Origin: Nautilus pompilius | Taxonomy: Eukaryota > Mollusca > Cephalopoda > Nautilida > Nautilidae | Assembly: GCA_018389105.1 (NCBI GenBank) | Contig: JACATO010000589.1 | Span: 1,972,001 to 2,036,000, forward strand | Direction of reading: 5' to 3' | Length of the DNA stretch: 64,000 bases | Position numbers and translations under genes: made by a program | Notes under the pieces: model-generated | Databases searched by the model: none | Seen by the model: only the letters and a program-made list of their open reading frames with translations | Told to the model about the DNA's origin: nothing | In this document: positions 49,300 through 61,700 of the stretch, one piece after another | Position numbering within the stretch: position 1 is the first letter of the stretch | Layout of the letters: the number at the start of each line of letters is the position of its first letter

Positions 49300-50000
49300 T
49301 ACACTAGTAGTCATAATTGTGGACTTACCCAAAAAATATCCAGTATTTAAAAAAATAAATAGATCTACTAGTGCAGATTTTATGTATTAGTAAGTAATTT
49401 TATTGTTGAGTCTACAGTTGTAGCCGCCGTAATGAGCCAGGCCAACCATCTTTGGTCCGAGTGGCAGCTTCAAATGTTGCGCGCAGGTTCCACGATCTTG
49501 TGGCTATTCGTCCATGAGCAACGTGTCCGTCCAAGAACGTAAGATAGATGTGGAGAAGCTTCGGTGCCTGGTCCCAAGGCAACCCGCACATGTTAGACTG
49601 GGCTGGTTAAGAAACATGGGTAAAGCCACATGTGTGTTTGTGTAAACCAGTCTGCCGCAATACGGGCCGAGAGTGAATGTCGTTGTCATGCTGAAGCAGC
49701 ACGTCACCTTCTTCCCGCTACAAAGTCAGCATGGCGGAACGGACTTGCCTGGCCACCGACCGAAATACAGGTAGCGTGAGAAAGCAAATTTTATGGCAAC
49801 CTCAGACGGCTGTACGTCCTCTTTCTTCTTTTCTAAAAATCCCGAACTTTTCCTTTGAAGGAATGCTCGTCAGAGCGTGTAACCCGTTTCGTGTCGTGAG
49901 CCGTGGAGACCGCGAACCTATCCCCGTGGCACTATCTTCAGCATCTCTGTCGTGAAGTTGCTGGCGTTCTTCGGCTTTCTCGCAACCGTTGTTCAGTGAA
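49300..50000 (-). mobile_element. Probable decayed Tc1-like transposon
   Basis: A minus-strand fragment reads DRFAVSTAHDTKRVTRSDEH (about 49,945-49,886), resembling the DESRF...DGR.RV.RR segment. About 270 bases on comes VLLQHDNDIHSRPVLRQTGL (about 49,700-49,640), resembling FLQHDNARPHTARV. Then PAQSNMCGLPWDQ follows (about 49,595-49,555), in place of WPA.SPDLNPIEHLWD. The spacing between the first two blocks fits the roughly 90 residues normal for Tc1/mariner. On the plus strand at 49,302 ctagtagtcataattgtgga after TACA resembles a Tc1-type terminal repeat. Frames are broken and identity is low, so the call is tentative. It lies within the zinc-finger gene intron. Confidence 0.45.
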
Positions 50001-53000
50001 GGCGTGGAACTCGCGCATGGCTTTTACCTGTGTCTGGTGGATCGTACGGGCATGTCACGTGACCGCCTCGATTTTCCATAGCGCTGCAGACTCGAAGACT
50101 TTTCGGTTTTTACCTCGATTTCTAAGACCAGTCACCGCTCGGTTACTAAATACTTGAGCAGGAACGGTCAGTGAAGTCGCCAAAGAAGAGTCATCAAGGT
50201 TACTTTGTTTTCAATTGCTGTCGTCATGACATCTGAAGTGCAAACAGCGTTCACTAGGAAATTCTCTTGATGCCCAAACATTTACGTTATACAGAACGTT
50301 TGTGTGCAGTGACAGACTGTTCCTGAGAAGGGGTCATCGGGTGCATGCCGTTAATTTCTTTAATTAAAAAAAAAAAAAAGTCCACGGCTTATTTATTCGT
50401 CAGAAAGGCTATTATAAAGTAAATATTTCTGAGGTTGTACGGTGTCAGTCGAAAAAGATCGAGTTATCTCCCCTCCCGTGATTCTGTGTTTTTGCTTCTT
50501 TAAGGTCGCGGAAAAATGTCTCTGTTTGAAGAGAAGAAATTATATACCTGTCAGTGAGCTGTCCCCGTCTTTGTTAACAGTTAGAGAAGATAGAAGACAT
50601 AATTCTGGTCAAAATGCCTGAAGGGGGGTAATATTTAAAGTATACACGTATATACATTTCTTTGACTACAAATATTCAACAGTGGCAGCTATAGCCACTT
50701 TGGACCCACCTCAGTGGTGAGTTTGCTCGAGCTATAATGGTTTACTTTTCTTTTTGCTAATCTAAACTAAAACATGTTTAACCGCAAAGAACCGAAAGAA
50801 TCGTTCTGCTAAGTTCAGACGCTTTTGTGCTCACGCTGTGCCCCATGGAGACTGAGTTGTCATAATGCATTGTATAGCATTTTCCATAGTGCAAATACGG
50901 GTACAAAACCATGGGTCGTACGTGCTCGGGTCTGTTGGACAATTGTAGCTATTTGCCCTTTATTGTTCCGGAAAACGTAAGAGATACTTGCATCACCCTC
51001 TCGTTAAAAGCAATTTATTTAGTACTCTTACTTATTCCACACTTAAAGGGGAACAATTATTCTGTCATATGTATTCCTATTTGATACCCTTATTGTTCAC
51101 TATAAGGGGAATCCTTTTCCGTTCTTTCTGTTCGAGTCAATCAAAAATATCAAATACTGTCATTCTAAAATCTTTATTAACAGATATGAACTTTTACCTT
51201 CACCTGTGGAAATTTAAGATATATAATAAAATCTCCTTCCCAATATTAATCAACATGTCACCCTACAAAAATTTATTTTACCCTTTTGTTTACTGTCTTG
51301 ACTGCTTCTTTTGCAAATTTCTGCCTATGAAAAAATCATCTGTACTAAGTAAAGAAAAAAAAAAAAAAACGTAAAAAGTAAAAGACACTTAAATTATAGC
51401 AGATGCAGAGCTTAGATGCATATACACCTATCACATCGGTGTCAGATACAGAGCCGCTATCACGGGGTTTTTGAGCCAAACCCGACCGACGCAGCGAGAG
51501 TCAGAACGAGAAACAGCTGATTCCGACTCTCAAACGGACGTCTCGCTCTTCGCTAATGATGGAAACAGGGGGTCAGATCTTGTATGTCTGTTCCGGCGTG
51601 ATGGGGGATGCATTAAATTGACTTCCTACATCTCCCACTCCACCCCCAACGTCAGGTGATGACGACGAACCCCTGGGGGCACCTGGTTCAGTCACGTAGG
51701 AAGGGTGTCAGGTAGAAGCGAGCCACTCATTCAGCCTACCTTGTGCCGGTGAATCACGTTTGCTCGATGAAACGAGGAAGTTAAACGCAAGTCGTTTTTA
51801 GGCCAGGGTTAGCGGGGGGGGGGAGAAAAGACGCGATTGAGTGGTACCTACAATATGATTATCTTTAATACCGTACAACGCACATGGTCCAAACATATCA
51901 TTCAGAGCCGCAAATGTACAAGTCCCAAAAATAGATAAATAAATAGACGATCAACGTGTAAGCGTTGAGGTCGAGGGTTCCGGTTGGAGCTAACGTTATC
52001 ACAGACGTTTGCTAAACGCTCTGTTGTCTTCAGTTCTCAGATGAAACATCAACGGGAGGGAACTCCCCCCGGTCTCGGAGGCTAAGCGCGGAAACTCGCT
52101 CCTAGAACTCTTCTTTTCCAGTTGTGGAAGGAAACCAAAACGGCCGGCAGGTGAAGAATTGCCAGAGAAATAACTATGCCAGGTAGTAAGAGCGAACCGA
52201 ACCGGTCCCGACCGGGATCCAACCTGAAGCAAAGGAAGGATTAGCCACTGTCTAAAGTTCTACTTTTTATTTTACCTTTCCATGTTTTCTAAGGTAAACG
52301 AAACGGCGTCAGATTTCGATAGATAAACAATACCTCTGCTGTTTATCATGCACCGTGGTAGATACTTGGAACGTTCTAGTTCCTCTTTGTTAATCAATAG
52401 CATGACCACTTCTGGAGTATTCGATTCAATCACAAAATCGTCATCAGCAAAAGGTATGTCGATATTTCGGAAAAGGTTCTGAGGTTTGAGATTAAAGAGA
52501 CTTCGACAGAAATGGAATATTCGCAATTTTCTTCTGGTGAGACAAATACAGATTTAACCGGAACTCTTTGATACTATCGTGTAGCGTTAAAACACAGCAA
52601 AACGAACATTGCAAGGGGCTGTGGATACAAGTTACTGTCGACTAGGAAATATTTTCGGTAGGCGTGTGGTGTCCGCCTGGAGAACTCTGCTGGCTGGCCG
52701 AGGTGGGTAAGGGCAGGAACAGTGAACAGTTTTAACAAATAGATTCGATCGACACTTCTCAGCAGACGGGGTTGTTATATGTACTTGAAGTCTCGATAGT
52801 CGCGAAACGGGATGATCTGTTTTATTTCAATTCTGTGGGCATTCATAATGTCTCCGTTCACAAATCTCAGCCTGTAGCTTCGTTTATAAAGGATCGATGG
52901 CATGGAATGGGTAAAAGACTATCGGGTAACTTAGCTGGGAGAGTGTGAAGTGTTTTTCTCCTTACTGACATTGAACATCGAAACAACTGATCGCCAGCCG

Positions 53001-54377
53001 ATCTGAAGCACCATCCAAAATCCTGTAGTTGGAAATAAACGGAAGTAAAGCAAAGCCGGTTAACTTGAAAAATTGTCTGTTCTTTTTATTATTATTACTC
53101 ACAATAATCCGCAATTAACACATATAGACATTTTACGAGTAAATAGCTAAGAAGATATGAATCAGCGGATACCAAGGGCGGCAGCTTGATATAACTGATG
53201 CTATCTGGGCTCTTTTCCGGTTCTATTAATTCCCATTGCTAAATACCGTGTGATTAAGATGATGTGTTACTTCACCTTGTGCTACATCAACCTATTTCCT
53301 TTTGTTCACATGAAGTAAGCGAACAGCACACTATATCATATATGTTTCCCAATACTTTTATTGTCACAAAAGATTCTACCATCAAAAAACAAAATTAAAA
53401 GGAGAAAGGAAGGAAAACTAATGGTAAGGCTTTTATACTTCATCTGGGCCAACCTGCAACATTTCTGAAGAATAGATATAGACTAGAGAAGCAGGGAGAA
53501 TACAGTTTTCAGTCAACTCAAAATAGCATAAAACGAAACATTAATCGCTCAAAAAACAATGCTTATAAAAACTCAGTATTTTATTTAATCGCAGTCAAAG
53601 AAGAATTTAAAGAAATAGGATTAACATGTGATTTTACCGTTTTGCCGATCTCGCTGGTTATTTCCATTTAACGGCCTTTAGTGTCTTGCTATGCCTCGCA
53701 ACCGGCAGAGGGTTAACAACTGATCAGAGACGGATAGCCTATATAAAACATGATGAATGCGCACACACACACGTAATATAATATACCACCACATGACACA
53801 TAGCTATTTATTCTAATACGTAAAAGTACAACGACCAACCCTCTATGTGGCACCGCACCGAAAGGCGACACAAAATTTACTGGCGAGAACTCTCCGTGAC
53901 TTTCCGTCCTGCGAACGAGTTTTAAAGGGGTTTCGCCGACAGACATTCTCTCACCGCCTGCCGTCGCCGGGGGGGGGGGCTTGCCCCTGTTTTCTGTTTG
54001 GTCGAACGAAAGCGGGCAAAAATACTGAGCATCCTTACAGGGAGCGAAAGACCGCATCATCCACCGGAATTACCGACTTCGACGCGCTCCGCATCTTGTC
54101 TTTGTTCGCATGGAGGCTGGGATGGGGATCTGAAGATTCTCCTCGCGTACACATCTAGCCCCTTCTATCCCTTCTCTTCTCTTTAAATTAACAGAATAGA
54201 CCGAGGTTTGTTTTGCAGAAGACCCACACTGCACGTTCACCATCGCCGTCGTTGTTATTGTCGCTTTAACCCTTTTCATTTAGCCGCTCGGGGTTTGTTT
54301 TTGCCGTATCTACACGCGCGCGCGCGCGAATGCAAGTATCGAGAGAAGGACGCGGGTTACGGCGGTCAGTCACTCAC

Positions 54378-55005
54378 CTGTGTGAATTCGTACGTGGCCC
54401 TGCAGCTGTCCTCGGTTGCTGCACGAAACGGTACAGAAGGGACAATGGAAGTTGCGCGCCTTGTTGCCGTTTTTGCCGGTTCTGGGCGGCTGGGCCCTCT
54501 CCTCGGCCCCACCGCTTTTCGCATACCGGGGAAACGCTGGGCGGCGCGACGACGGGTCGCCGACTTCGCCCCCCGCCACCAGGGGGGAGCCACGTGACAG
54601 GTAGATGTCGCTCGCCAACCGATCCAGCAGCTCGCCGTAGAGTGGGTAGTTCTCGAAAGAGGGGTGGATCCACCTCTCCTCGCGGTTCTGGTAGCAGAGG
54701 GCTTGCAGCCGTTGGCACTCGTTCCGGAACGAGTTCGGGTACCGGGTCTGGTGGCCGGAGGAGCAGACGGAGCAGCGAGAAGTCTCGTTTGCGGACAGTT
54801 CCGACAGGGCTCTGGGGACGAACCGAGTCGAACCCCAGCCCGGCATGTCGTTGTCCGACCGGTGGATGAGCACCCTCGGCGTGAAGATCTTAGGGAAACA
54901 GCGCGTGTGACCCACGGCCATGGCTCGGCAACGGTTCTCCTGGGGCGGCTCGTGTCGCTCTGCAAAACAGCTCTCTCTCTCTCCCCGGCAAACCTTCAGC
55001 AACAT
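54378..55005 (-). CDS. C2H2 zinc-finger protein, exon 1 (N-terminal region and finger 1)
   Basis: First coding exon; spliced to 46,828-47,006 it gives 268 residues from the ATG at 55,005 (MLLKVCRGERESCF...), or 240 from the in-frame ATG at 54,921 (MAVGHTRCFPK...), which has a stronger context (GAGCCATGG). The N-terminal 185 residues are not recognised. They contain a cysteine cluster, C-x2-C-x15-C-x6-C, at about residues 78-104 (first part CSVCSSGHQ), which might bind zinc, then an acidic-aromatic stretch (HPSFENYPLYGELLDRL) and a basic region (RTGKNGNKAR) just before the fingers. Finger 1 (residues 188-208) is C-x2-C-x12-H-x3-H with SNRGQLQ in the helix. The exon ends CACACAG|GTGAGT in phase 1. 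The N-terminus lacks similarity to SP, KLF, EGR, Odd or ZNF367 proteins that I can recall, so I give no gene symbol. Confidence 0.82.
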
Positions 55006-55075
55006 CCTCGGCACATTATAAAGGCAGGGCGTGTACCGTGCGTACGCGCTCCGACCAATGAAGCTTGTCCCTCTC
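55006..55075 (-). promoter_or_regulatory. Core promoter of the zinc-finger gene (TATA-like and CCAAT)
   Basis: On the minus strand CTTTATAAT lies at 55,023-55,015 and an inverted CCAAT (ATTGG; plus ccaat at 55,054-55,058) about 35 bp further upstream. If the TATA box is used, transcription would start near 54,990. That is downstream of the first ATG (55,005) but 70 bp before the well-placed ATG at 54,921, with a GA run (54,970-54,983) in the 5' UTR. CG-rich sequence spans 54.2-55.3 kb. Confidence 0.45.
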
Positions 55076-57929
55076 GCGCAGAGAAAGAGAGAAAATGCGT
55101 CAGAGTCAAAGGGGTGGAAAGGAAAGTTTTTGTTGGGAATGTAGGCTGTGCCCAGCGTAGTGTGGGATGGGGTCAGACAGTTAAACGCCGCAACCTCGCC
55201 TCGCCGTTCGAGTAAATATTGAGCGAGCCTCCGCCCTAACTTTTCCCGCTACCCGCACCTACAGCTCACGTCCAATCACCAGCTACAGAAAACTAGGCAG
55301 CCACTCGCACACCCCTCCACGATCCGATCAGCGGCAGGAAAGCGTTAATTCGCCGTGTTTCGCGCAAAGTGACGGACGATGTCTCAATGTCACCTTTATC
55401 CGAGGTAACGAGAGATAAAGGAACCCCGCTGTTTACGATCGTGCACTAGAACTGCACCTGCTGGTATACGGATACCATTAGTAGAGCGTGGCAGGGTCTG
55501 GCTACGGTAGTGAACGCTTACGAGATTAGGCATAAAACCATGGGAAACAATTTAATGCGCCATGGCAGGCTTTTGTAACAGAGAAGGGGGCGGCCGGTGG
55601 TTGGGTGATCGAGCCACTGGGATTTCGTGTTCGATTTGTCGTAGCTCCCTGCCACGGTTTCTCTCCTTTCCACACCGGCTTTCGCCTTGACCACGTTCAA
55701 CAGCTTTCCAACGGCACCCAGGTGATTGGCTCGGTCACCACGACTCCCTCCTTGTTGAGGGTGAGACGTCCTTAGACCTACGGGGTTCGCCGAGAAGAAA
55801 ATGAAAGTAGCCGGCGAGAAATTAGATTTTACTACAGAAGACGGGATCGGTTGTTCGCTGATTAAAGGTGTTCGGTTGTTTGTCTCCTGGTGCCGGTTAA
55901 CTTTGCCTGTTCGGAGTGTTCCTCCCATCTCCTTGCTGTTTTTGCGTATCTCCCCGTCGTCTCACGAGGAGGAGGACCTAAAGGCTCGTGATGCACCTAC
56001 ACTTCTAGGACGAATTCTAAGACCAAACCTCGGATCCACCGTAAAAGCAACTGCGGTTCGAGGAGGGGTTGTGCCCGGTCACCTGACCATTCATCCGCAG
56101 TCTTCGGACGAATCTCTGAAAGAAGCACGAACGAGACTAGCTTGTCGCAAATAAATATTTTTTTTTGAACGAAGGGAGACCACTCAAGCGCACTCCGTAG
56201 CTTAATGTTTTGCATTTTCACTCTTTTTTTTCAAGTCAGTAAAAGTACTGCATGAGCGCATTAAAAGCTGAAGGCATTATATATATATTAAAGATGGAGA
56301 CTGGTCGTAAATAAATCTAATATTTCATCGACAAGTTAATCCGCAGACATTTTTTATGGACTCGATGGGAGGAAAGCTGTTGGGAGCTGTTTCAGAGATA
56401 TATAAACGGGCATACGGTGGGCAATGAAGGCAGACTAAATACCCAATCAGTGTTAATACTGATTCATAAACAATTATGTCCATGAAAAATGTTACAAAAT
56501 AATAGATTCTAGAATTTGACACCTCGTATAATTTCTGGCGTTTGGAAACAAAGGGAAAACACAAACTAAATGCACGTAGTAAAGTAAAATTCTAATTTAA
56601 ATTCCCTGTACATTTAGTAGAAATGCAGAATTGTCAGCAGAGGTTCGTTCAGGGTAGCTCTCCGACTTACAGTAACCCCATAAAGACAGGGCGGGAAGGG
56701 GAGCTCATTTTTTGAAGTTTAAATAGTTCAAAATTTTTAACAGGCTCTTTTTTCCTACAAACACAGGATGATAGCCCATTTTTACTTCATCTTTAATTAC
56801 CACCATAAAAAACGTCTTTTTGAGATATTTACACGACATTAAATATGTAAGTTAGTACAGGTAGTTAGTTATATATATATATATATAGATTGGTTTTTTG
56901 TCCAGAAAGTTTCTTTATTTGGTTTAAATATAAATAGATTTTTTTTTCTTTTTTACAAAACATGAATAGCGAGAAATGTACTTACCAGATAGGTTGTTTT
57001 TTTTTTGTTTGTTTATGATTGCGCGTGTTATCTATGGTGTGTGGAAGGGTTTCTGATATTTGGAGACATTTTTAAGAGATATATGCGGAATTCCTCTTAG
57101 CGTAAGCTTTCCGGAATTTCCATGGACCGTTACGTAAGATTACCGAAACACATGTACTACAAATCACCATGATACATTGCCAAACCTGTGGTCACCGACA
57201 CTCCATGCCGTAGTCAAGCAGTACTTGCAATTTTCGCTTCCATTTATTTATCGGTATTTTGACTGCCCTGCGATGTAGATGATTCTGTTGGGAATCATTT
57301 TAGGGGTGATAACTCTATCAGATTAACGTCTATCGGACTGCAAAGGTGTTCACCATTTCAAATTCAGAGTAAGGTTCTGGTCTATATTTGTCGAATACAC
57401 ACCTACTCGTGCCTTTAAAGTAACATGCATATATTGTTTATACATTACAATCACCATCTCTCTTGATTTACCAGGCTTACGTGGATTTAGCAGCAAAGAC
57501 GATTTTAGACAATATCACTATAAAGATGCACCTTTATAGATAGGAAATCCATATATATTCGATTATTCGGGTGTCCATCGCCAAGATTTCCGTGTACAAA
57601 ATGTTTGCAGATTCTGAAAATACCTAGGGTACAAGAGTAACGGTGCTAGCCATTCCAGATGACATTTACAGCAGCGCAGTCCAGAATAGCACACCACTGT
57701 TGGGGAGTGGAGCTAGTAATTGGACAAAGTCAAAGATCGATGGATTAAGGACATTGTAGCGCTACGATACATGTATAGGCTACATGATGTGTACAGACAG
57801 CAGCACAAATACCAGAACAACGAGTAATGTAGGGTGGGATACGTGCGCGTACATAAGCTGGTAGATACGGTACTAATCGTGAAGTGAGATACAGTGCAGT
57901 TCCGGTTCCGGTTCCATTTCCCTTTCAGG
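55076..57929. other. Non-coding stretch upstream of the zinc-finger gene
   Basis: CG-rich to about 56.1 kb, then AT-rich. Overlapping open frames at 55.5-56.2 kb on both strands have no recognisable motif. (AT)n runs occur at 56,279-56,288 and 56,871-56,886. Confidence 0.5.
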
Positions 57930-58765
57930 GCGCATGCGCTTGTCCAGAACTTCCATTCACGGGACAGTCGACGAATTTAAGCACCTGTTTGAGCAGTGGC
58001 CGCTGCTGGCCAACACATGGCCGCGATGGCCCGCTTTTCTGAAGAAGTTAAAGATGGCGGTGGGCTTCAGCGGGACCAGGGTACATTCCAGCATATTCAT
58101 CTGCTGGTTTCTATGGCCGCCAGAATTTTTCGTGCTGGATAGGGAAAGCGGTGGCCCTGCTGCACAAGGACGAATTTGCTGCTGCTGTTCTTCTTCAGGG
58201 CGATGATGTCCGATTTACGACGGGAGAGTTCTGCGTGTTTCTGCCACCCGTTTCCTTATCGAAATTGCCCATAATCTTCATTCATATTCGGCCGGTCATC
58301 CGAGTGTTGAAGCCGCGGTGATGCGGCGGCGGAGACCTGGTCGCAGGACCGTTCAGGTTTACCCATGGCGGAAATATGCTTGTCGATCCTGTCAGCGTCG
58401 ACCAGACACGGGTCGGGGCGGCCCGTGAGACGGCCTTTTTGTAGCTTTTCTCCACAGGTTGGATGACCAAAGTTCCACACAGCAGAGCTTTAAAGAACAG
58501 TACAGTTTAGTCAACATTGTAGATGTCCTTCAGTGGATAGGCGTCTTTTCGACCGAGATAGACGGGGCACCCAGGTGATCAGCAGCGCCCTCTCACCCCG
58601 AAACTTTTGATGAACTTCGCATACTTTTCTGGGGGGGGTTCCGGCTGTTCCAGCCCGACATGACCAGTTTCTGGGACAAAATGTAACCCTTTCCAACACA
58701 AGTAGTCCGTTATCAGAAATGTTTGTGGCCCATTTCTGATGAAACTGTGGTTTCTTCCAATCACA
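57930..58765 (-). mobile_element. Decayed pogo/Tigger transposon (transposase relic)
   Basis: Minus-strand fragments follow a pogo/Tigger DDE transposase. First KDIYNVD-stop-TVLFFKALL (about 58,534-58,485; family DIFNADETGLFFRALPD.T, first catalytic Asp). Then a GEKLQKGRLTGRPDPCLVDA piece (about 58,455-58,395; family GEKC.GGK.SK.RLT). Then MTGRI and FDKETGGRNTQNSPVVNRTS (about 58,270-58,215; family WMTS.IFE.WL..FDR...K..RKVLL..DNCPAH). Near the 3' end, PLKPTAIFNFFRKAGHRG (about 58,072-58,019) matches AW..V.P.TI.NCFRKAGF. Several stops and frameshifts show it is inactive. It contains the palindrome GCGCATGCGC at 57,930-57,939. Ends were not resolved. Confidence 0.72.
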
Positions 58766-61700
58766 ACATTTCAGATTTGGATTTTCATTCAGCTAAACTT
58801 TCTGGCAAATACTGTTTGTTCTCCCGGGATTTGATTTGGCAGATAGTCAGTAGCTACCATCATACTTCTTGGACAACTCCCATTAACTCAGTTTTGCTGA
58901 AGTTGGCTTATTCAACAGCAAATATGGGCAGTCTGCCTAGTTCGAGACACCAATTTGGAGCCAAAAGAGTGGTATGCTATAATGCAGTCTTAATTAAGTA
59001 GAAAAGATAACAGGCAAGAATACAATATGCTGTGCACAAACAGTAGTTATTTGGATACTCATTATGCTGCACACTTAAGTGGATTCAGCTGTATGTATTT
59101 ATGCCCCTTACATAACTTAAAAAGTGATGTGTTGTTTTAAAATAAAACTTTGCGCAGCACATACAACAACCAGGTCACCAGGTTCTAATGAAGCATTCAA
59201 CTAAGTGAATTTCATGTAGTCATATGCATTGTTTGCATTTTCACAATCTATACCAGTTTTACCTACTGCCTTTCAATCTCTGATTTAAAAATTTTGAGAG
59301 ATTTAGTATTTTAATATTTTTCTATGAACTACCATAGAAAGTAGTGACTTGCAATATTAAATGAACATTTTCTGAAGCATTGGATTTTATCCCATTTTAC
59401 CCACATTTCATTGAAGCTGTTAGTAGTAAAGTTCATTGAGAGCATAAGCAAGATTTTGTGGACACAACAGACCTTAAGGCACCTGCAATCAGGATATTCC
59501 ACATAAGATCATGTAACTGAATGTTCAAAATGGCAGATTCTAGAGTATCAAATGTTTCTGCACATTATCATCTTGCAATATCACCAGGCAACTGGAAAGT
59601 CACAACACACTCAACCATCAGACGCAGTCTGTAGCAAACCATGTAAAAGTGAATGCTGCAAACTTAAGCCAAACAATGCATTGCATTCTTACAAAAGCCA
59701 ATATACAACATAAAAGAGAATGTACCCAGTAGGTGAGAATAGTCTTTGCAGGGAGATACTGAAAACGCATACATACCATACATACAACGCATCATTGTGT
59801 GTGTGACAAGAAGTACTAACCTAATTACAGATATTGCAGTGAGTTCTGTAGCAAAATAGCACTTGTTGGAGTACTTTGCAGTATTGACAGTCTGTCAACT
59901 TCTCTAACAATTCCAAATCCAACAGGTCATTTACAGTAGTTATACCTGGCTGCAGAAAAGACCTAGTAATGGACTTTATTCCACCTATTTACAGCAAATA
60001 GTTAAACATGGTACTGCAGTGTGGTCTGAGCAACAATTTTGTATTCAAGACATCTTAATTCTACAGTTTACATTTTTTTCCCCTTGGAAGCCTCTTGCTA
60101 TCTTTTTCTGAGATTGATGGTTAACTTACTGATTCTGTGTAATGGTTAATTTTTAATATGGAAGATCAGTGTATATATAAAAATCATCATTCTGAATGTC
60201 TATTTATAATAACTACCTGACTTTATAAATCAAACTGTTACTTTATGTCACCTGTTTCCAATCAATTAGCAAGCATGTCACCTGTATGTACTCAAACACC
60301 CAAAAAAGCAAATCAGTTAGGATGGTTATATAATAAGCTTCAGCAACACTTACAAGGAAATTGGCAGTTTATTTGAAGTCTGTGTATTGGAATGACAAAA
60401 CATATGATACCAATGTTCCAGCAAGGCCACCTTTTGCTATGGAGCATGCAGAGTCTATGACTCATGGACCAATATTTGAATTGTAACCTAACTGCAAGGA
60501 TATTTCACTTCTGTAGAAAGCTGAATGGCTCTGTGCATATGCTTCAAAGATAACATGCAAGGTAATTTCAGACATGCTCAATAGTGTTGAGATGAAAAGA
60601 TCTGAAAGCTCATCAAGCTTATTAGCATTGTTCTACCTTAAACAAGCATATCAGCCTTGCTGTGTTGTCCTCCTGCAACATCGGGAGCAATCCACATGAT
60701 CATGAAGATAAATACAACTGGGCACAGAATATTTTCTACTGTCTGATTCTGCTTTAGAACAAGTGGCTCACTGTAAAGCTCATGCTCACAGCTGCCAAGA
60801 TGACTCTGCTACTGAGAAACTTGTCATGCCATCTGACATAACACTTTGCAAACCATTCGTGAATAACAAAAAATTTAACCAACTAATCTGAAAAAAAAAA
60901 AAAAACATTAGTCAAAAGTCTCCTACAATGAGCACTCCTGTGCAGATGGTAAACATTTAAGACAATGTCAGTCAGTCACATATTGTCCTATTATATAGCC
61001 TCTTACTCCTAAATAATAAACTACTATTAAGTGTAGTTTTCAGAAATAATATTAATCAATCTTAGTTGCATTCATGATTGTTTCTCTTGGGGCTCTTGCA
61101 TAAGCCATGATGGATTCTTGCTTTATCTACTAAAACAAACCTAACTTCATGTTGTCAATTCAGTTTCCCAAGAAGAAACTGACCACAATGGTATATTTTG
61201 TGCTGCTATGGTCAATGATGCATTCTGATATATAGATGACAGTCCTGTTGCTGAAGTATAATACAGGACTGGCCCTGCCTATTGATGCTGAGATACAGGG
61301 CAACTAATTGTGGACACCCAGTCTTTGGGAAAGGCTGCAATCTGCTTGTTCCAGTTTCCAGTTATGGCATCTCAATATTTTATAGATCTCTGAAGTGTTC
61401 ATTTTAAAGGCATTAATTTGCAAGTGCTAATCTTTGCATATCCAAAGGTCTCATAAAATTTTGCTGACCTGTGAACATGTGAAAAAAAAAAAAAACATAT
61501 AATTTCAGTTCTATCATATTTTTGGAACAGTTGTTTTTAAAGTATACGAGTACATATTAACAATCCTGAATCAATTGTGATGAAATAATTTATTAATATA
61601 TATATAGTTGCAAGTAACCATAAGGAAACTACATCCATATTATATCATTACTATTGTTTCCACAGCAGCATTTGATTTACTGGAACTGAAAATACAACCA

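Larger units (their letters stand above)
47007..54377 (-). other. Intron of the zinc-finger gene (7,371 bp)
   Basis: The intron is bounded by CACACAG|GTGAGTG at 54,377 and TTTTTACAG|GGG at 47,007, both strong. It is phase 1 and splits the glycine codon of the HTGE linker between fingers 1 and 2. The contents are non-coding: homopolymer and (CT)n tracts at the 3' side, a Tc1-like relic at 49.4-50.0 kb, and otherwise featureless sequence. No further zinc-finger exon was seen within it on the minus strand. Confidence 0.8.

Noticed and set aside
50988-51374. 128-codon plus-strand open frame in the zinc-finger intron
   Set aside because: AT-rich, Phe/Ser/Lys-rich translation ending in poly-A with no motif; probably chance.
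55518-56154. Open frames of 117 and 136 codons on opposite strands
   Set aside because: They overlap in CG-rich sequence, match nothing I know, and have no convincing promoter or splice context.
57925-58206. Housekeeping-type promoter and first exon (NRF-1-like palindrome, AAGATGGCGG start)
   Set aside because: The same bases are explained as the 3' part of a pogo transposase on the opposite strand. The plus-strand peptide is unfamiliar, so no gene was annotated, though promoter activity is raised as a finding.
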